64,000 bases of DNA, taken from positions 62,001 through 126,000 of the forward strand of contig NZ_JRPE02000001.1 of the NCBI RefSeq assembly GCF_000765825.2, given 5' to 3'. The notes under the pieces were generated by a model. That model worked only from the letters and a program-made list of their open reading frames with translations, was not told the origin of the DNA and ran no database searches. This stretch comes from Helicobacter magdeburgensis (GTDB taxonomy: Bacteria; Campylobacterota; Campylobacteria; Campylobacterales; Helicobacteraceae). This document shows, piece by piece, positions 7,638 through 15,764 of this stretch; position 1 is the stretch's first letter, and each line of letters starts with the position of its first letter. The translations under genes and the position numbers were made by a program.

Positions 7638-8243
7638 CTATATCATTTTTTTGCCAAAGTGAAGTTTCTTTTTTGTAAAAATATCAGTCTTGTTTAGAAT
7701 GATATGAATATGAGGCTTGTTTTGATGAGAGTGGGGTATCATTACCCATTTGTAAGTAGGAAAATAACTCTGCATAGTTTGTCGTGCAGATTCGGTAAGT
7801 GTGTCAAGGACTGATTGAGAATGTGATTCATTCAAAGAGAAAACAAGATGCAGGGCTTCATTTGTGTTGGGATTTGATGAAAAGTCTTGCTCCCAATCTC
7901 GCATAATATCATTGACATTAACAAACTCTCCCAAATAATCAATTCCCACTTGATCATCACTATGGCTAATCGTATATTCAAGGGCATTTTTTAAATGAGC
8001 CTTTTTCATATTGCCAATATTTTTGATAACAACATTTTTCTTTGCGAATGCGGAAGTGGATTGAGAAGAAAATAAAGTTTTGCCTTGTCTTATGTTTGAA
8101 ACAAAAAAGCTTTTAACCTTAGAGCGATAAACTTCTTGTGTTTTTCTAGCCTTTCTAAAAGAAACATACTCAAAGAGTTTGCTCTCTTTGTAAGGATATT
8201 CAGGAGGCAATTCAAGCATTACCCTTTGAAAATCATCTGCCAT
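7638..8243 (-). CDS. N-terminal nuclease domain of MOBP-type relaxase (frameshifted gene)
   Basis: A 201-residue frame holding the relaxase catalytic region. The three-histidine metal site is clear: HSHQNKPHIHIILNK, with His173, His178 and His180, preceded by LHLVFSLNES. The Tyr in NALEYTISH (about residue 90) is a candidate nucleophile. A good RBS (AAGGGAC) lies before the ATG. Relaxases cut one strand at oriT and pilot it through a type IV system. The frame stops (TAG at 7638-7640) just after GGC-AAA-AAA-ATG, an A7 run at 7646-7652. A -1 shift there continues into HFGKKNDIAQFYEELRED and joins the downstream frame. An IncP-like nic sequence lies about 145 bp upstream. Confidence 0.78.
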   Translation of the reverse strand: MADDFQRVMLELPPEYPYKESKLFEYVSFRKARKTQEVYRSKVKSFFVSNIRQGKTLFSSQSTSAFAKKNVVIKNIGNMKKAHLKNALEYTISHSDDQVGIDYLGEFVNVNDIMRDWEQDFSSNPNTNEALHLVFSLNESHSQSVLDTLTESARQTMQSYFPTYKWVMIPHSHQNKPHIHIILNKTDIFTKKKLHFGKKMI

Positions 8244-8384
8244 TTTTTGTCCCTTATAAAAGAATAAAAGACCCCAAAGACATTTTCAATTATTGTCGCT
8301 CCAAAAACATTAGAGATTTTATAGATAAAAGGCAAAAGAAAAGCAAATAAAATCAAAAGAAGTAAAGTCAAAAATCCAAAAAAG

Positions 8385-8393
8385 TGCAGGATA
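8385..8393 (-). other. IncP/VirD2-type nic site candidate (oriT)
   Basis: On the minus strand the sequence reads TTATCCTGCAC, matching the MOBP nic core YATCCTG/Y known from RP4 and Ti oriT. Cleavage would fall between 8387 and 8386. It lies about 145 bp upstream of the relaxase start and on the relaxase coding strand, the usual position for an oriT. Confidence 0.5.
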
Positions 8394-8424
8394 ACCCTAA
8401 GAATGTGTATAAATACTCATTCTG

Positions 8425-8472
8425 TCCGCACAGGGCGGAGTTTCAAGTCAATTTATCAAAAAATGATAAATT
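8425..8472. repeat. Two adjacent inverted repeats in the putative oriT
   Basis: First, TCCGC (8425-8429) and GCGGA (8435-8439) around ACAGG: a GC-rich island in AT-rich DNA. Second, AATTTATCA (8450-8458) and TGATAAATT (8464-8472) around five A: a perfect 9-bp stem. Both lie 30-80 bp from the nic-like sequence, where conjugative origins commonly carry relaxase- or accessory-protein-binding repeats. Confidence 0.5.
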
Positions 8473-9237
8473 TTAGGGATACAAGGCAAAAAGTTTCCAA
8501 ACTTTACTAGCAAACTTTGCAACCACACAACAAACAAAATCACAGCCAAAATTCACAATCACACAATAAGAGAAAAACAATTTCACTTTGAGTTATTGAA
8601 CTTAACTTAAGAGCAAAATTTTTTATCTTTAAAGCAATCTCTCACTCACTTCAAATCATCTGTGCTTTATCTTTGAAAGCTACTATCTTACACTCGCTCT
8701 CAAAACAAAACTCATCTCTCACTTCAAGTCAAAATATTGATAACTTAGAATCTAAAATGCTTTTCACTCATTACACATAAGAAAATGAACTTGAAAGCAA
8801 ATACAAAGACATTAAAATTTATTTTTTGTCTTTTTCACTTAAGAGCCTATCTCAAATTACAATCTCAATCTTTTAATCTAATTTTCTATTTTTACTCTCT
8901 AACTTAGAATCTAAAACTTATTAACCTTAGAAGCAATATGAATTTAAACTCTACTCTTTCCCTTATATATTATAATTAGAGGCGGTGGAAAATAAATTCC
9001 AAAAGTTTCAATAGCCTTTAAGAAAAGAGAGAGAGAAGCAAAGAAAACAAAGAGCTAAAAAATTTAAGGGATTGAAGTGGGATGGATTTTAAGTTGTTTT
9101 AAGGAAAAGATTTTTAGAATGGCGAGAAATTTTTTAAATCTCCTAAAGCTTACAAATTGCTTAAAAATTTAATTTTAAGTGAAGTTAAAAAAAATACAAT
9201 ATGCGTCCTCTCAAAATTTTACTATAAAAGGAGTGTA

Positions 9238-10680
9238 ATGAGATATGTTTATTCAGTTTTAGTGCCATTATGGCTGATTTTAATGACTGCGTGTTCTCAT
9301 CAAGGGGCTTTGCAAACTTTCAACGAACACTATTATGGTGGAGAGGATACAAAGGCTTATGAATACGCAAAATCACAAGCAGGTAAGGACGGAGATGTCT
9401 TATGGAATCTGCAAGCGGGCGTCAGTGGCTTTGGCTCATCACAAGAAGATACTGCAACTTTGCTAGAACAAGGAGAGGGATTATTTAGCAAATATGAATC
9501 TGAAGGCTTGATGGGTGGCTTATTTGGCAATGTAGGTGCTGTGCTTGTGAATGAAAATGTCAAAACCTATCGTGGTAATATCTATGAGGGCGTTTTATTT
9601 AACTACTACAAAGCATTAAATGCTATGGAACTAGGAGATTATGCTTTGGCTCGTGTAGAATTCAATAGGGTAAATGATAGACAACGCAGGGCAAAGGAGT
9701 ATTTTAGAAAAGATATTAATAAAGCAATGGAAGAAAGCAAGAAGGAAAATGCTTCAAATGAGGATCTTAAAAATATTGATGCTGGACATACCAAGGAAAG
9801 CACAGCTTCTATTTTAGAATCTCAATACAGCAACCTTAAAAACTTTAATATCTATGAAGGCTTTATTAATCCTGCTGTAAGCTATGTCTCAGCTTTATTT
9901 TTTATGAGTGAGGCTGACTACTCAAAAGCGACTGATTTATACAAAGAAGCCTATGGAATCACACACGCTTATGTCATCAATCAGGACTTAGAAGTAATGA
10001 ACAAACGCAAAAGGGGTGATAAAACAAAATACACTTGGTTTATTATAGAAGATGGTAAAAGTGCTTCACTTGAAGAGCTATCCATTGACTTACCTGCATA
10101 TCTTGTAAGTGAAAGTGTTTTGCACGTAGGCGTGTCAATCCCACAACTGAAAGAGGGTATCCCAAGTGCAAGTTTATACCAAGCAGTGAGTTATACAGAC
10201 AAGAGAGAATACAAGGCTTTTGAAGTAAGTGATACCGATGGTGTTATTGCAAATGAGTTCAGTGAAAAACTCCCTTTTATCCTTACTCGTGCTATAAGCT
10301 CTGCCATCTTAAAGGCAACGACACAAGCAACTTTAAATAATGTGGGTGGCGATCAGTTTGGTGCGGCTGGAGCGATTGTAGGCTCGCTTGTTGGAGCGGC
10401 TTATTCTGCAGCTACAAATAATGCTGATGTGCGTATTACAACAGCTTTGCCAAAGCGAGTTCTAGCTCTGCAAGTGCCAAACAACACTTCAGACTTTACA
10501 CTTCAGGCTGATGGTAACACATTGTATGAAGTAAGCTTTTCTTGCAAAAAAGATACAGAAAGCGAGAAAAAAGCAAGTAATGTTATTGTTTTGTGCGATA
10601 AAAATGATAACATTCTTTACCTGCGTTCAAAAGGTAAAAATCCAACTTATCAAATTCTAAAAGGAGGAATTAATGAATAA
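9238..10680 (+). CDS. COG3014-family lipoprotein
   Basis: A 480-residue lipoprotein. I place the start at 9238 (MRYVYSVLVPLWLILMTACS), because AAAAGGAG lies four bases ahead and it gives a proper lipoprotein signal with lipobox LMTA-C19. The frame is open further upstream, to 9157, without a signal. The N-terminal half is helical with TPR-like character (FNYYKALNAMELGDYALARVEF); the C-terminal part has a glycine/alanine-rich segment (GAAGAIVGSLVGAAYSAATN) and beta strands. The pattern fits the COG3014 family, found beside LpoB genes in other bacteria. It overlaps the lpoB-like start by 8 bp and heads a four-gene lipoprotein operon, probably at the inner face of the outer membrane. Confidence 0.8.
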   Translation: MRYVYSVLVPLWLILMTACSHQGALQTFNEHYYGGEDTKAYEYAKSQAGKDGDVLWNLQAGVSGFGSSQEDTATLLEQGEGLFSKYESEGLMGGLFGNVGAVLVNENVKTYRGNIYEGVLFNYYKALNAMELGDYALARVEFNRVNDRQRRAKEYFRKDINKAMEESKKENASNEDLKNIDAGHTKESTASILESQYSNLKNFNIYEGFINPAVSYVSALFFMSEADYSKATDLYKEAYGITHAYVINQDLEVMNKRKRGDKTKYTWFIIEDGKSASLEELSIDLPAYLVSESVLHVGVSIPQLKEGIPSASLYQAVSYTDKREYKAFEVSDTDGVIANEFSEKLPFILTRAISSAILKATTQATLNNVGGDQFGAAGAIVGSLVGAAYSAATNNADVRITTALPKRVLALQVPNNTSDFTLQADGNTLYEVSFSCKKDTESEKKASNVIVLCDKNDNILYLRSKGKNPTYQILKGGINE

Positions 10681-11281
10681 GAAATTAGTAGCGTGTGGAG
10701 TGGCTCTAAGCGCACTTCTCATAGCTGGTTGTGGTGGCGGACCTGAATATGTAGATTCTTCAAATTCTAAGGCATATGCGAGTATGGGCTTAGACTATCA
10801 CGATATTGAAAAAGCAGCAAGTGATAGTGTGCAATCGCTTCTAAGCAGTGCTCAAGTGCGTGAAATCTCACAAGGTGGGAAGAAAAGGGTCGTTATGATT
10901 TCTGGCGTAATTAATGACACTATGCAGACGATTGATACCGACCAGCTTAGTCGTAAGATTACACGCGATATGAGAAATAGCGGTAAGTTTGTGCTTACTC
11001 TAGCTCAAGGGGCAAAGACTGAAAAGGGTATTGATATGGCAAGAAATGCACGTGATAATGATGAGTTTGATCAACGCACAACCATAGAAAAAGGCAATCT
11101 AAAATCTGCCGAGCTTTCACTCTCTGGGAAAATCGTGCAGAAAAATACAAAAGTTGGCTCAAAGCAACGCACAGATTACTTTTTCTTACTCACACTGACC
11201 AATCTTAAAGATGGAACTGTTGTTTGGGACGATGAAGTCAATATCATCAAGCTTGGCTCAAACTCGTCGGTAACTTGGTAA
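10673..11281 (+). CDS. LpoB-like lipoprotein (penicillin-binding protein activator family)
   Basis: A 202-residue lipoprotein: signal MNKKLVACGVALSALLIAGC with lipobox LIAG-C20, followed by GGG. The mature part has the LpoB/COG3417 layout: RVVMISGVINDTMQTIDTDQ, then LSRKITRDMRNSGKFVLTL, and the final strands DYFFLLTLTNLKDGTVVWDD. In enterobacteria LpoB reaches through the peptidoglycan to activate PBP1b; whether the Helicobacter homologue does so is unknown. Its start lies inside the end of the COG3014 gene, an arrangement conserved in other phyla. The cluster resembles H. pylori HP1454-HP1457, from memory. Confidence 0.8.
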   Translation: MNKKLVACGVALSALLIAGCGGGPEYVDSSNSKAYASMGLDYHDIEKAASDSVQSLLSSAQVREISQGGKKRVVMISGVINDTMQTIDTDQLSRKITRDMRNSGKFVLTLAQGAKTEKGIDMARNARDNDEFDQRTTIEKGNLKSAELSLSGKIVQKNTKVGSKQRTDYFFLLTLTNLKDGTVVWDDEVNIIKLGSNSSVTW

Positions 11282-11313
11282 GATTCTAAAACTTAAAAAC
11301 AAAAGGAGATAAA

Positions 11314-11901
11314 ATGAATACAAAGGCAAAATTGTTAGCAGGAAGTGTTGTAGCGGCGTTATTATTAGTTGGCTGTGGTGGCGATAATGCACTTGGCGTT
11401 GGTGGAAAAAGCATAGATAAAAAGGCTCTTAAAGCACTTAATCTTAAGGGTGCTCCAAATTGGGTGCTTAATGCTGGACAAGGCGATATGAGTGCTATTG
11501 GAGATGCGGAAATTGTAGGTGGAGATTTAGGCTTTGCGCGTAATGAGGCTCTTGCACTAGCTAGAGATGAAATCGCACGACAAGTTTCAGTAAGCGTTAA
11601 AGGCTCACTTTTAAATGCTAAAAGCAAAACTAAAAGTGATATGGGCGATGCGAGTATGCAATCTATCACAGAGCAAATTACAAAACAAAGCACAGATACA
11701 ATCCTAAGTGGGACAAAGCAAACTGACACTTGGATAACTGATGATGGCTCACGCATTTTTGTTCTTGCAAAGCTTGATGAAGGTAACAAAGCAAAACTTG
11801 AAGCAAATGTAAAAAAGCAAATTAGTCAAAACAAGCTTATCCCCAATGATATGAAGCGAGAAATGCTAGAAAACCTTGATTTAAGCTCTAGTGCTGAATA
11901 A
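11314..11901 (+). CDS. LPP20-family lipoprotein
   Basis: A 195-residue lipoprotein with signal MNTKAKLLAGSVVAALLLVGC (lipobox LLVG-C21, then GGD). The mature region carries the LPP20/FlgP-type pattern: GAPNWVLNAGQG followed by GFARNEALALARDEIARQVS and the strand FVLAKLDEG. Lpp20 (HP1456) is an immunogenic outer-membrane lipoprotein of H. pylori; its molecular task is not known. AAAAGGAG precedes the ATG, and the gene lies 32 bp after the lpoB-like gene. The next gene encodes a longer relative, so the pair looks like an old duplication. Confidence 0.87.
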   Translation: MNTKAKLLAGSVVAALLLVGCGGDNALGVGGKSIDKKALKALNLKGAPNWVLNAGQGDMSAIGDAEIVGGDLGFARNEALALARDEIARQVSVSVKGSLLNAKSKTKSDMGDASMQSITEQITKQSTDTILSGTKQTDTWITDDGSRIFVLAKLDEGNKAKLEANVKKQISQNKLIPNDMKREMLENLDLSSSAE

Positions 11902-11914
11902 AGATTGGTGAGAT

Positions 11915-12823
11915 ATGCGACTAATAGGTATCTTAGCAATAGGAGCTGTTTTTTGGTTGGCTGGTTGCGGTGGCGATTCTCCTAAGCAACCTGCTTGGTT
12001 TGGTAAAAACGCACAAAGTGAAGCTTTTATGATTGGCTTTGGTAGTGCTAAAACGCTTGATGCTGCTAAGGCAAGAGCGTTAAGTGATATAAGCAATCAG
12101 CTTAGTGTGCAAGTGAGTTCGCAGTTCAAATCACACACACAAAGGCAAGATTCTCATATTACGCATAGTGCGAGTAATGAAGTCAAGCTTGATACGGCTG
12201 GGATTGAGCTAAGTGATGTGAGCTATGTCAAAGATGAGTTTAAAGACAATCAATATTTTGTCCAAGCTCAGATTCCAAAAGCTTCGCTCATTAAGCAGTT
12301 TCAAAACTCATTCAACAAAGAGTATGGCACTTTAAACTTTAATAGAATGTCTCAATGCAGTAATATTTCAATCAAAGACAAAACGCGTCTAGCATATGCG
12401 TTAGATAAGCTTAGTCTTTATGGAATGCTTTTGCACTCACTTGGTGTGAATACAAGGGATCTTTCAACGCTTGAAGATACACTCTCAAAAAACTCACCCT
12501 TGCCTACTGCAAGACTTCAGATTCAGGGTGCAGCGGGGGATATTGTGGCAACAGAGCTTGAAAAGGAGTTGGGAGAGTTCTACAATTTTGATGCGGAAGC
12601 GGAAAATGTGATTAATGTCAAGCTTAAGATGAATCTTGTTAATGGAAATACGATTAAAGCTGATGCGATTATGACTATTTATGATTGCCGCAAAAATGCT
12701 GTATTTACAACAAGTGTGAGCAACACACATCAAGGCAACAATATTGATGATTCTCTTAGCTTTACTGCTAAACGCATAGGTGTTCAGCTCTACAAAAAAC
12801 TTCAAGAGTGGGTAGAGGGATAA
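11915..12823 (+). CDS. Second, longer LPP20-like lipoprotein
   Basis: A 302-residue lipoprotein: MRLIGILAIGAVFWLAGC with lipobox WLAG-C18, then GGD as in the two genes upstream. The first part repeats the LPP20 pattern (QPAWFGKN, FGSAKTLDAAKARALSDISNQLS, then YFVQAQIPKASLIKQF). Residues about 145-302 form an extra domain with two cysteines (QCSNIS and YDCRKN) that may pair. It is the last gene of the four-lipoprotein operon, 13 bp after the previous stop. It is probably an outer-membrane or periplasm-facing protein; the partner is unknown. Confidence 0.78.
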   Translation: MRLIGILAIGAVFWLAGCGGDSPKQPAWFGKNAQSEAFMIGFGSAKTLDAAKARALSDISNQLSVQVSSQFKSHTQRQDSHITHSASNEVKLDTAGIELSDVSYVKDEFKDNQYFVQAQIPKASLIKQFQNSFNKEYGTLNFNRMSQCSNISIKDKTRLAYALDKLSLYGMLLHSLGVNTRDLSTLEDTLSKNSPLPTARLQIQGAAGDIVATELEKELGEFYNFDAEAENVINVKLKMNLVNGNTIKADAIMTIYDCRKNAVFTTSVSNTHQGNNIDDSLSFTAKRIGVQLYKKLQEWVEG

Positions 12824-13120
12824 AACTCTCTAGGCATTTTGAAATGGCTTCTCCTTGTGGGGAGCCAAACTGACTTCTTTTTGACTATGGCATTGCTCCA
12901 AAGATTTTAGATTTACTAACGCTCATTACAGAGACTTATCCTTACAAATTCCATACAAAACACAAATACTCTAAATCCCACCCTGCACTACTTATATTGA
13001 AGTAACTTTGTGTTTTTTTGGTTTAAATATAAAGAAGACTTCCAAACAACGCTTATCGCACTATTTAGAAAATAAAAAGCCTGAATCTATCCGTTAAGAT
13101 TCTAAATAAAATTCTAAAAC
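12824..13120. other. Intergenic region between lipoprotein operon and minus-strand cluster
   Basis: About 300 bp between convergent genes. It holds the hairpin listed below and several AGATTCT-type heptamers near its right end. No reading frame with a ribosome binding site was found. Confidence 0.5.
12846..12882 (+). terminator. Probable terminator of the lipoprotein operon
   Basis: GGCT-T-CTCC pairs with GGGGAGCC around TTGT (one bulged T and one G-T pair), 22 bp after the last lipoprotein stop. A short T tract (12878-12882) follows about 12 bases after the stem. Confidence 0.45.
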
Positions 13121-13615
13121 TTAAAAAATCCCGCCATTAACGCTATCAACAAATCTCATCTTATTCACAACAGAATCTATAAGCCCTTTCATCTCTTTGC
13201 TGTGATTGTCATTTGCGGCGATTTTTTCAAATTCATCAAAGCTTAGTTTTGAAGAATTGTTTTTAAGATAATCCATTGCCACTTTTTCATTACTATTAAT
13301 CAAACCCTCTTGCTTGAGCGTCTTTGCAAGATTCTCAAAAGAAGTCTTATCTTTGAATCCACCTTCTAGCTCACCGCCAATTTCTTTAGCCTTTTTTAGC
13401 TCTTGTGATGGGGAAAATTTATCCTCAATTCTCTTGGTAATATCTGTATATTGCAGGGAATGCGTAGCCTTATCTCTATTATGGAGACTATCAACACCAT
13501 TAATATCCTGCTCACTCTCTCGTGTTTTATTGGCATTTTGAGGTTGATTAGCAACATTATAAATATTAGCTAGTAGTCCTTGCACACCACCGTGATTAGC
13601 TTTTGTAATATCCAC
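13121..13615 (-). CDS. Hypothetical protein (164 aa)
   Basis: A soluble, polar protein starting MDITKANHGGVQGLLANIYN. The first 60 residues are Asn/Asp-rich and probably flexible; the second half is helical (SFENLAKTLKQEGLINSNEK, LSFDEFEKIAANDN) and could be a small globular domain. There is no signal peptide, membrane segment or known motif. It lies 60 bp downstream of the TerB/DnaJ-like gene on the same strand. I cannot assign a function. Confidence 0.6.
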   Translation of the reverse strand: MDITKANHGGVQGLLANIYNVANQPQNANKTRESEQDINGVDSLHNRDKATHSLQYTDITKRIEDKFSPSQELKKAKEIGGELEGGFKDKTSFENLAKTLKQEGLINSNEKVAMDYLKNNSSKLSFDEFEKIAANDNHSKEMKGLIDSVVNKMRFVDSVNGGIF

Positions 13616-13675
13616 TTGTAATCTCCCACTACATAATAAAATCTAATATAAATAGAATCTAAGCAAATAACATTC

Positions 13676-14587
13676 CTAAAAATCCCAACCCTTGCGTGAT
13701 TGATCCTGCTTTATATCTTGCCCCTCACTCTCATTTCTCTCTTCCTGTTTGCTGACATCTTGCCCTTGAGATTCTGCTGAATCTAGCAAAATCAAATAAG
13801 CCTTATCAATCTCCTTAAGGCGCGTCAAAGAAGTGTCTTGAAAGCTTTTATTAATATTTTTGTTATCAAAAATATTCTGCTTTGTTTGTTTGATGAGTGT
13901 GTGATACTTTTCATTTAAACTCGCTTTATCTAGCCTGTTTGTATCTGTAATCTCAAAAATAGCCCTAGCCCGCTCTATATCCATCTTCAGCTCATCGGCA
14001 TACTCTTTTTCAAATGTGTTATATATGCTATTAAAATCATCGTTAGCTATCTCAAAATACGCTGCAATATCAATAATCTGCTCCTGTTCAGAATCTTCAA
14101 GCTTCCCATCAGCATACGCAAGAGCGAATAAAAACTCCACCACCTTCAACCGCTTCTTATACTCGCCCTTTGTCAAAGCCACATAGTTTTCACACAATTC
14201 ATCAAGCTCAACATTTGGTGTTTTTTCTTTTTCAACAATCTCTTCTAGCTCTTCCTTGCTAAGCTTAGGATTCTTAGATTCAGATGCCATATCGCTTAGT
14301 ATCTCATCTAAAAGCTGTTTCTCCAAAGGACAGATTTTATCATCACTCCACACCACTCGTGCAATAATCGCCGCAAGGATTGAAAACTCGTTTGATTTAA
14401 TTTTACTCTCCCAAGTATCCTCCACCTGATAAGGATTATCAAAATTTATCGGTGTATTATCCGTATTACCAAAGCCAAATGATGTATTTTGTGGATTTTG
14501 GTGTAATGGGTTTTTGAGATAATCCTGCAAAGTGTTATAAAGAAAATATATCACAACTCCAGCGATAAGTAAAAGCACGATCTCCAT
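13676..14587 (-). CDS. Membrane-anchored TerB/DjlA-like protein with degenerate J-domain
   Basis: A 303-residue protein: one N-terminal membrane anchor (MEIVLLLIAGVVIYFLYNTL), then a TerB-like helical domain with the pattern AIIARVVWSDDKICPLEKQL and FLFALAYADGKLEDSEQEQI (two acidic DGK/DDK loops typical of TerB and DjlA). A C-terminal helical region (SLNEKYHTLIKQTKQN, LKEIDKAYLILLDS) sits where DjlA has its J-domain, but the HPD tripeptide that stimulates DnaK is missing. The architecture suggests a DjlA-derived membrane co-chaperone that may no longer activate Hsp70. It is followed by a small hypothetical gene and preceded by another membrane protein gene. Confidence 0.7.
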   Translation of the reverse strand: MEIVLLLIAGVVIYFLYNTLQDYLKNPLHQNPQNTSFGFGNTDNTPINFDNPYQVEDTWESKIKSNEFSILAAIIARVVWSDDKICPLEKQLLDEILSDMASESKNPKLSKEELEEIVEKEKTPNVELDELCENYVALTKGEYKKRLKVVEFLFALAYADGKLEDSEQEQIIDIAAYFEIANDDFNSIYNTFEKEYADELKMDIERARAIFEITDTNRLDKASLNEKYHTLIKQTKQNIFDNKNINKSFQDTSLTRLKEIDKAYLILLDSAESQGQDVSKQEERNESEGQDIKQDQSRKGWDF

Positions 14588-14637
14588 AGTGTATTATCCT
14601 TTGTGTGAGTTTGGCAAATATTGTAGCAAATTTTACT

Positions 14638-14946
14638 TTAGCGTTTGTTAATACGCTTTTCAAAATCCTTTTTAAGCTTTTCTTCTTGCTCTCGCTCGGC
14701 TTTTCTCAACCGCTTAAGCTCTTCAATCCGCTCATTCTCAAGAGCGATTTTCTTTTCCCTACTATCGCGGATTCTCTGCATATATTCCTCGCGCCTTTTT
14801 GGGTCCTGATAGCGTATAGGCTTCATAAATAGCACTCCCACGATAATGAAAAAAAACACCAACGCCATTGCCGCATCTTCTCCGCCAAAGTGATACCAAG
14901 TCGCTCCAACAACCGCGGCAAGAAGAAGTTTCCAAAAAGCCTGCAT
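14638..14946 (-). CDS. Small membrane protein with charged coiled-coil tail
   Basis: A 102-residue protein with two short hydrophobic segments near the N-terminus (FWKLLLAAVVGATWYHF and MALVFFFIIVGVLF) and a cytoplasmic tail that is a long charged helix (REEYMQRIRDSREKKIALEN to the end). Its ATG overlaps the stop of the upstream HdrB-like gene by one base, so it belongs to that operon. Function unknown. Confidence 0.65.
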   Translation of the reverse strand: MQAFWKLLLAAVVGATWYHFGGEDAAMALVFFFIIVGVLFMKPIRYQDPKRREEYMQRIRDSREKKIALENERIEELKRLRKAEREQEEKLKKDFEKRINKR

Positions 14947-15761
14947 TAAAACATCTCCACTTTTTGCTGATGATGGTTAAAGCCAAGTTTTTTATGATCG
15001 CTCTCTCCAAAAGCAAGGAGCAAAATTTGAGATAAAAACACAATAGGTAGAGCAATGTTATCGCGATTATACGCTTTGCAAAGCTCTATGCGTTTAGAAT
15101 CTAGCAAATCAAATTGCCCCAATGAATAAGAAAGGATAAAATCCACACCCAAATCTGCCAAATCAAAAAATAGCTTTGCTCCATTATGCAACGCACTTTG
15201 TGGATTATTCTGCAAAAGATGAGTGTAATATTGCAATGCAAGTGGATTTTCAAGCATTTTTAAATCAATTTTTTCATAGATTCTGTGATTTGTGCTTTTT
15301 GGTAAATGTCCTTGATACGCCCCACGCACGATAATAGAGCTAAAGGGTGAAAATCTCTTTTGAATAAGATTGTCAAACTCCAAAGTATTAAGCAAATCGG
15401 GCAAATAGCTCATCTGCACCTTGCTATCATAGAGCAATTTAAATTGATATAAAAAATTTGTCTCAATATCACGCATAAGTGCAGAATCTGATTCTATAAG
15501 TGTCTTAGCATACAACGCATTAGCATAGGCATCTTCTTCAGCAAACACAAGTGTAGCATTAAGCGAGTTTGCTAAGGCAAGATTGTAGGCGACATTACGC
15601 ACTAAAATGTCTTTTTGTGTAAATCTAGCAAAATATCCACCACAATCAGGCAAGGATTCTTTTGGTTTTAGCACTTCAAGTCCTAGTCTTGCAAACAACT
15701 CATTTGTGCTACTTAACAACGCCTTTGCATTTTCATATCTATCATATATAATATATTTCAT
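14946..15761 (-). CDS. HdrB-like protein lacking cysteine-cluster motifs
   Basis: A 271-residue protein. The overall pattern (MKYIIYDRYENAKALLSSTN, then LKPKESLPDCGGYFARFTQK, and late DLGVDFILSYSLGQFDLLDS and IALPIVFLSQILLLAFG) follows the CCG-domain fold of heterodisulfide-reductase subunit B and of SdhE/MfrE-type subunits, in which CCG cysteines bind an unusual cluster. Only two scattered cysteines remain (CGGYF and ELCKA), so no complete CX(n)CCX(n)CXXC motif exists. It follows the SdhB-like gene by 3 bp. It may be a structural relic or partner of a respiratory complex. Confidence 0.62.
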   Translation of the reverse strand: MKYIIYDRYENAKALLSSTNELFARLGLEVLKPKESLPDCGGYFARFTQKDILVRNVAYNLALANSLNATLVFAEEDAYANALYAKTLIESDSALMRDIETNFLYQFKLLYDSKVQMSYLPDLLNTLEFDNLIQKRFSPFSSIIVRGAYQGHLPKSTNHRIYEKIDLKMLENPLALQYYTHLLQNNPQSALHNGAKLFFDLADLGVDFILSYSLGQFDLLDSKRIELCKAYNRDNIALPIVFLSQILLLAFGESDHKKLGFNHHQQKVEMF

Positions 15762-15764
15762 TGC

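Larger units (their letters stand above)
8244..9237. other. Gene-poor region: likely oriT and edge of the mobile element
   Basis: About 1 kb without a convincing gene. The relaxase-proximal part (8244-8480) carries the nic-like sequence and two hairpins described separately. The rest is very AT-rich, with many TCTCA/CTCAC pyrimidine tracts and no open frame with a plausible RBS. A CTTAAAA/TTTTAAG inverted repeat with a 6-bp spacer lies at 9160-9179, close to the first chromosomal gene. The junction between mobile element and chromosome probably falls here, but I found no flanking repeat that marks it. Confidence 0.5.

Noticed and set aside
9157-9237. Upstream extension of the COG3014 lipoprotein frame
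   Set aside because: The extension lacks an RBS and would place a charged, non-signal segment before a perfect lipoprotein signal peptide; AAAAGGAG supports 9238.
11286-11789. Long minus-strand frame opposite the LPP20 gene
   Set aside because: It is antisense to a lipoprotein gene with a clear signal peptide and family pattern, and its serine/leucine-rich product has no family likeness.
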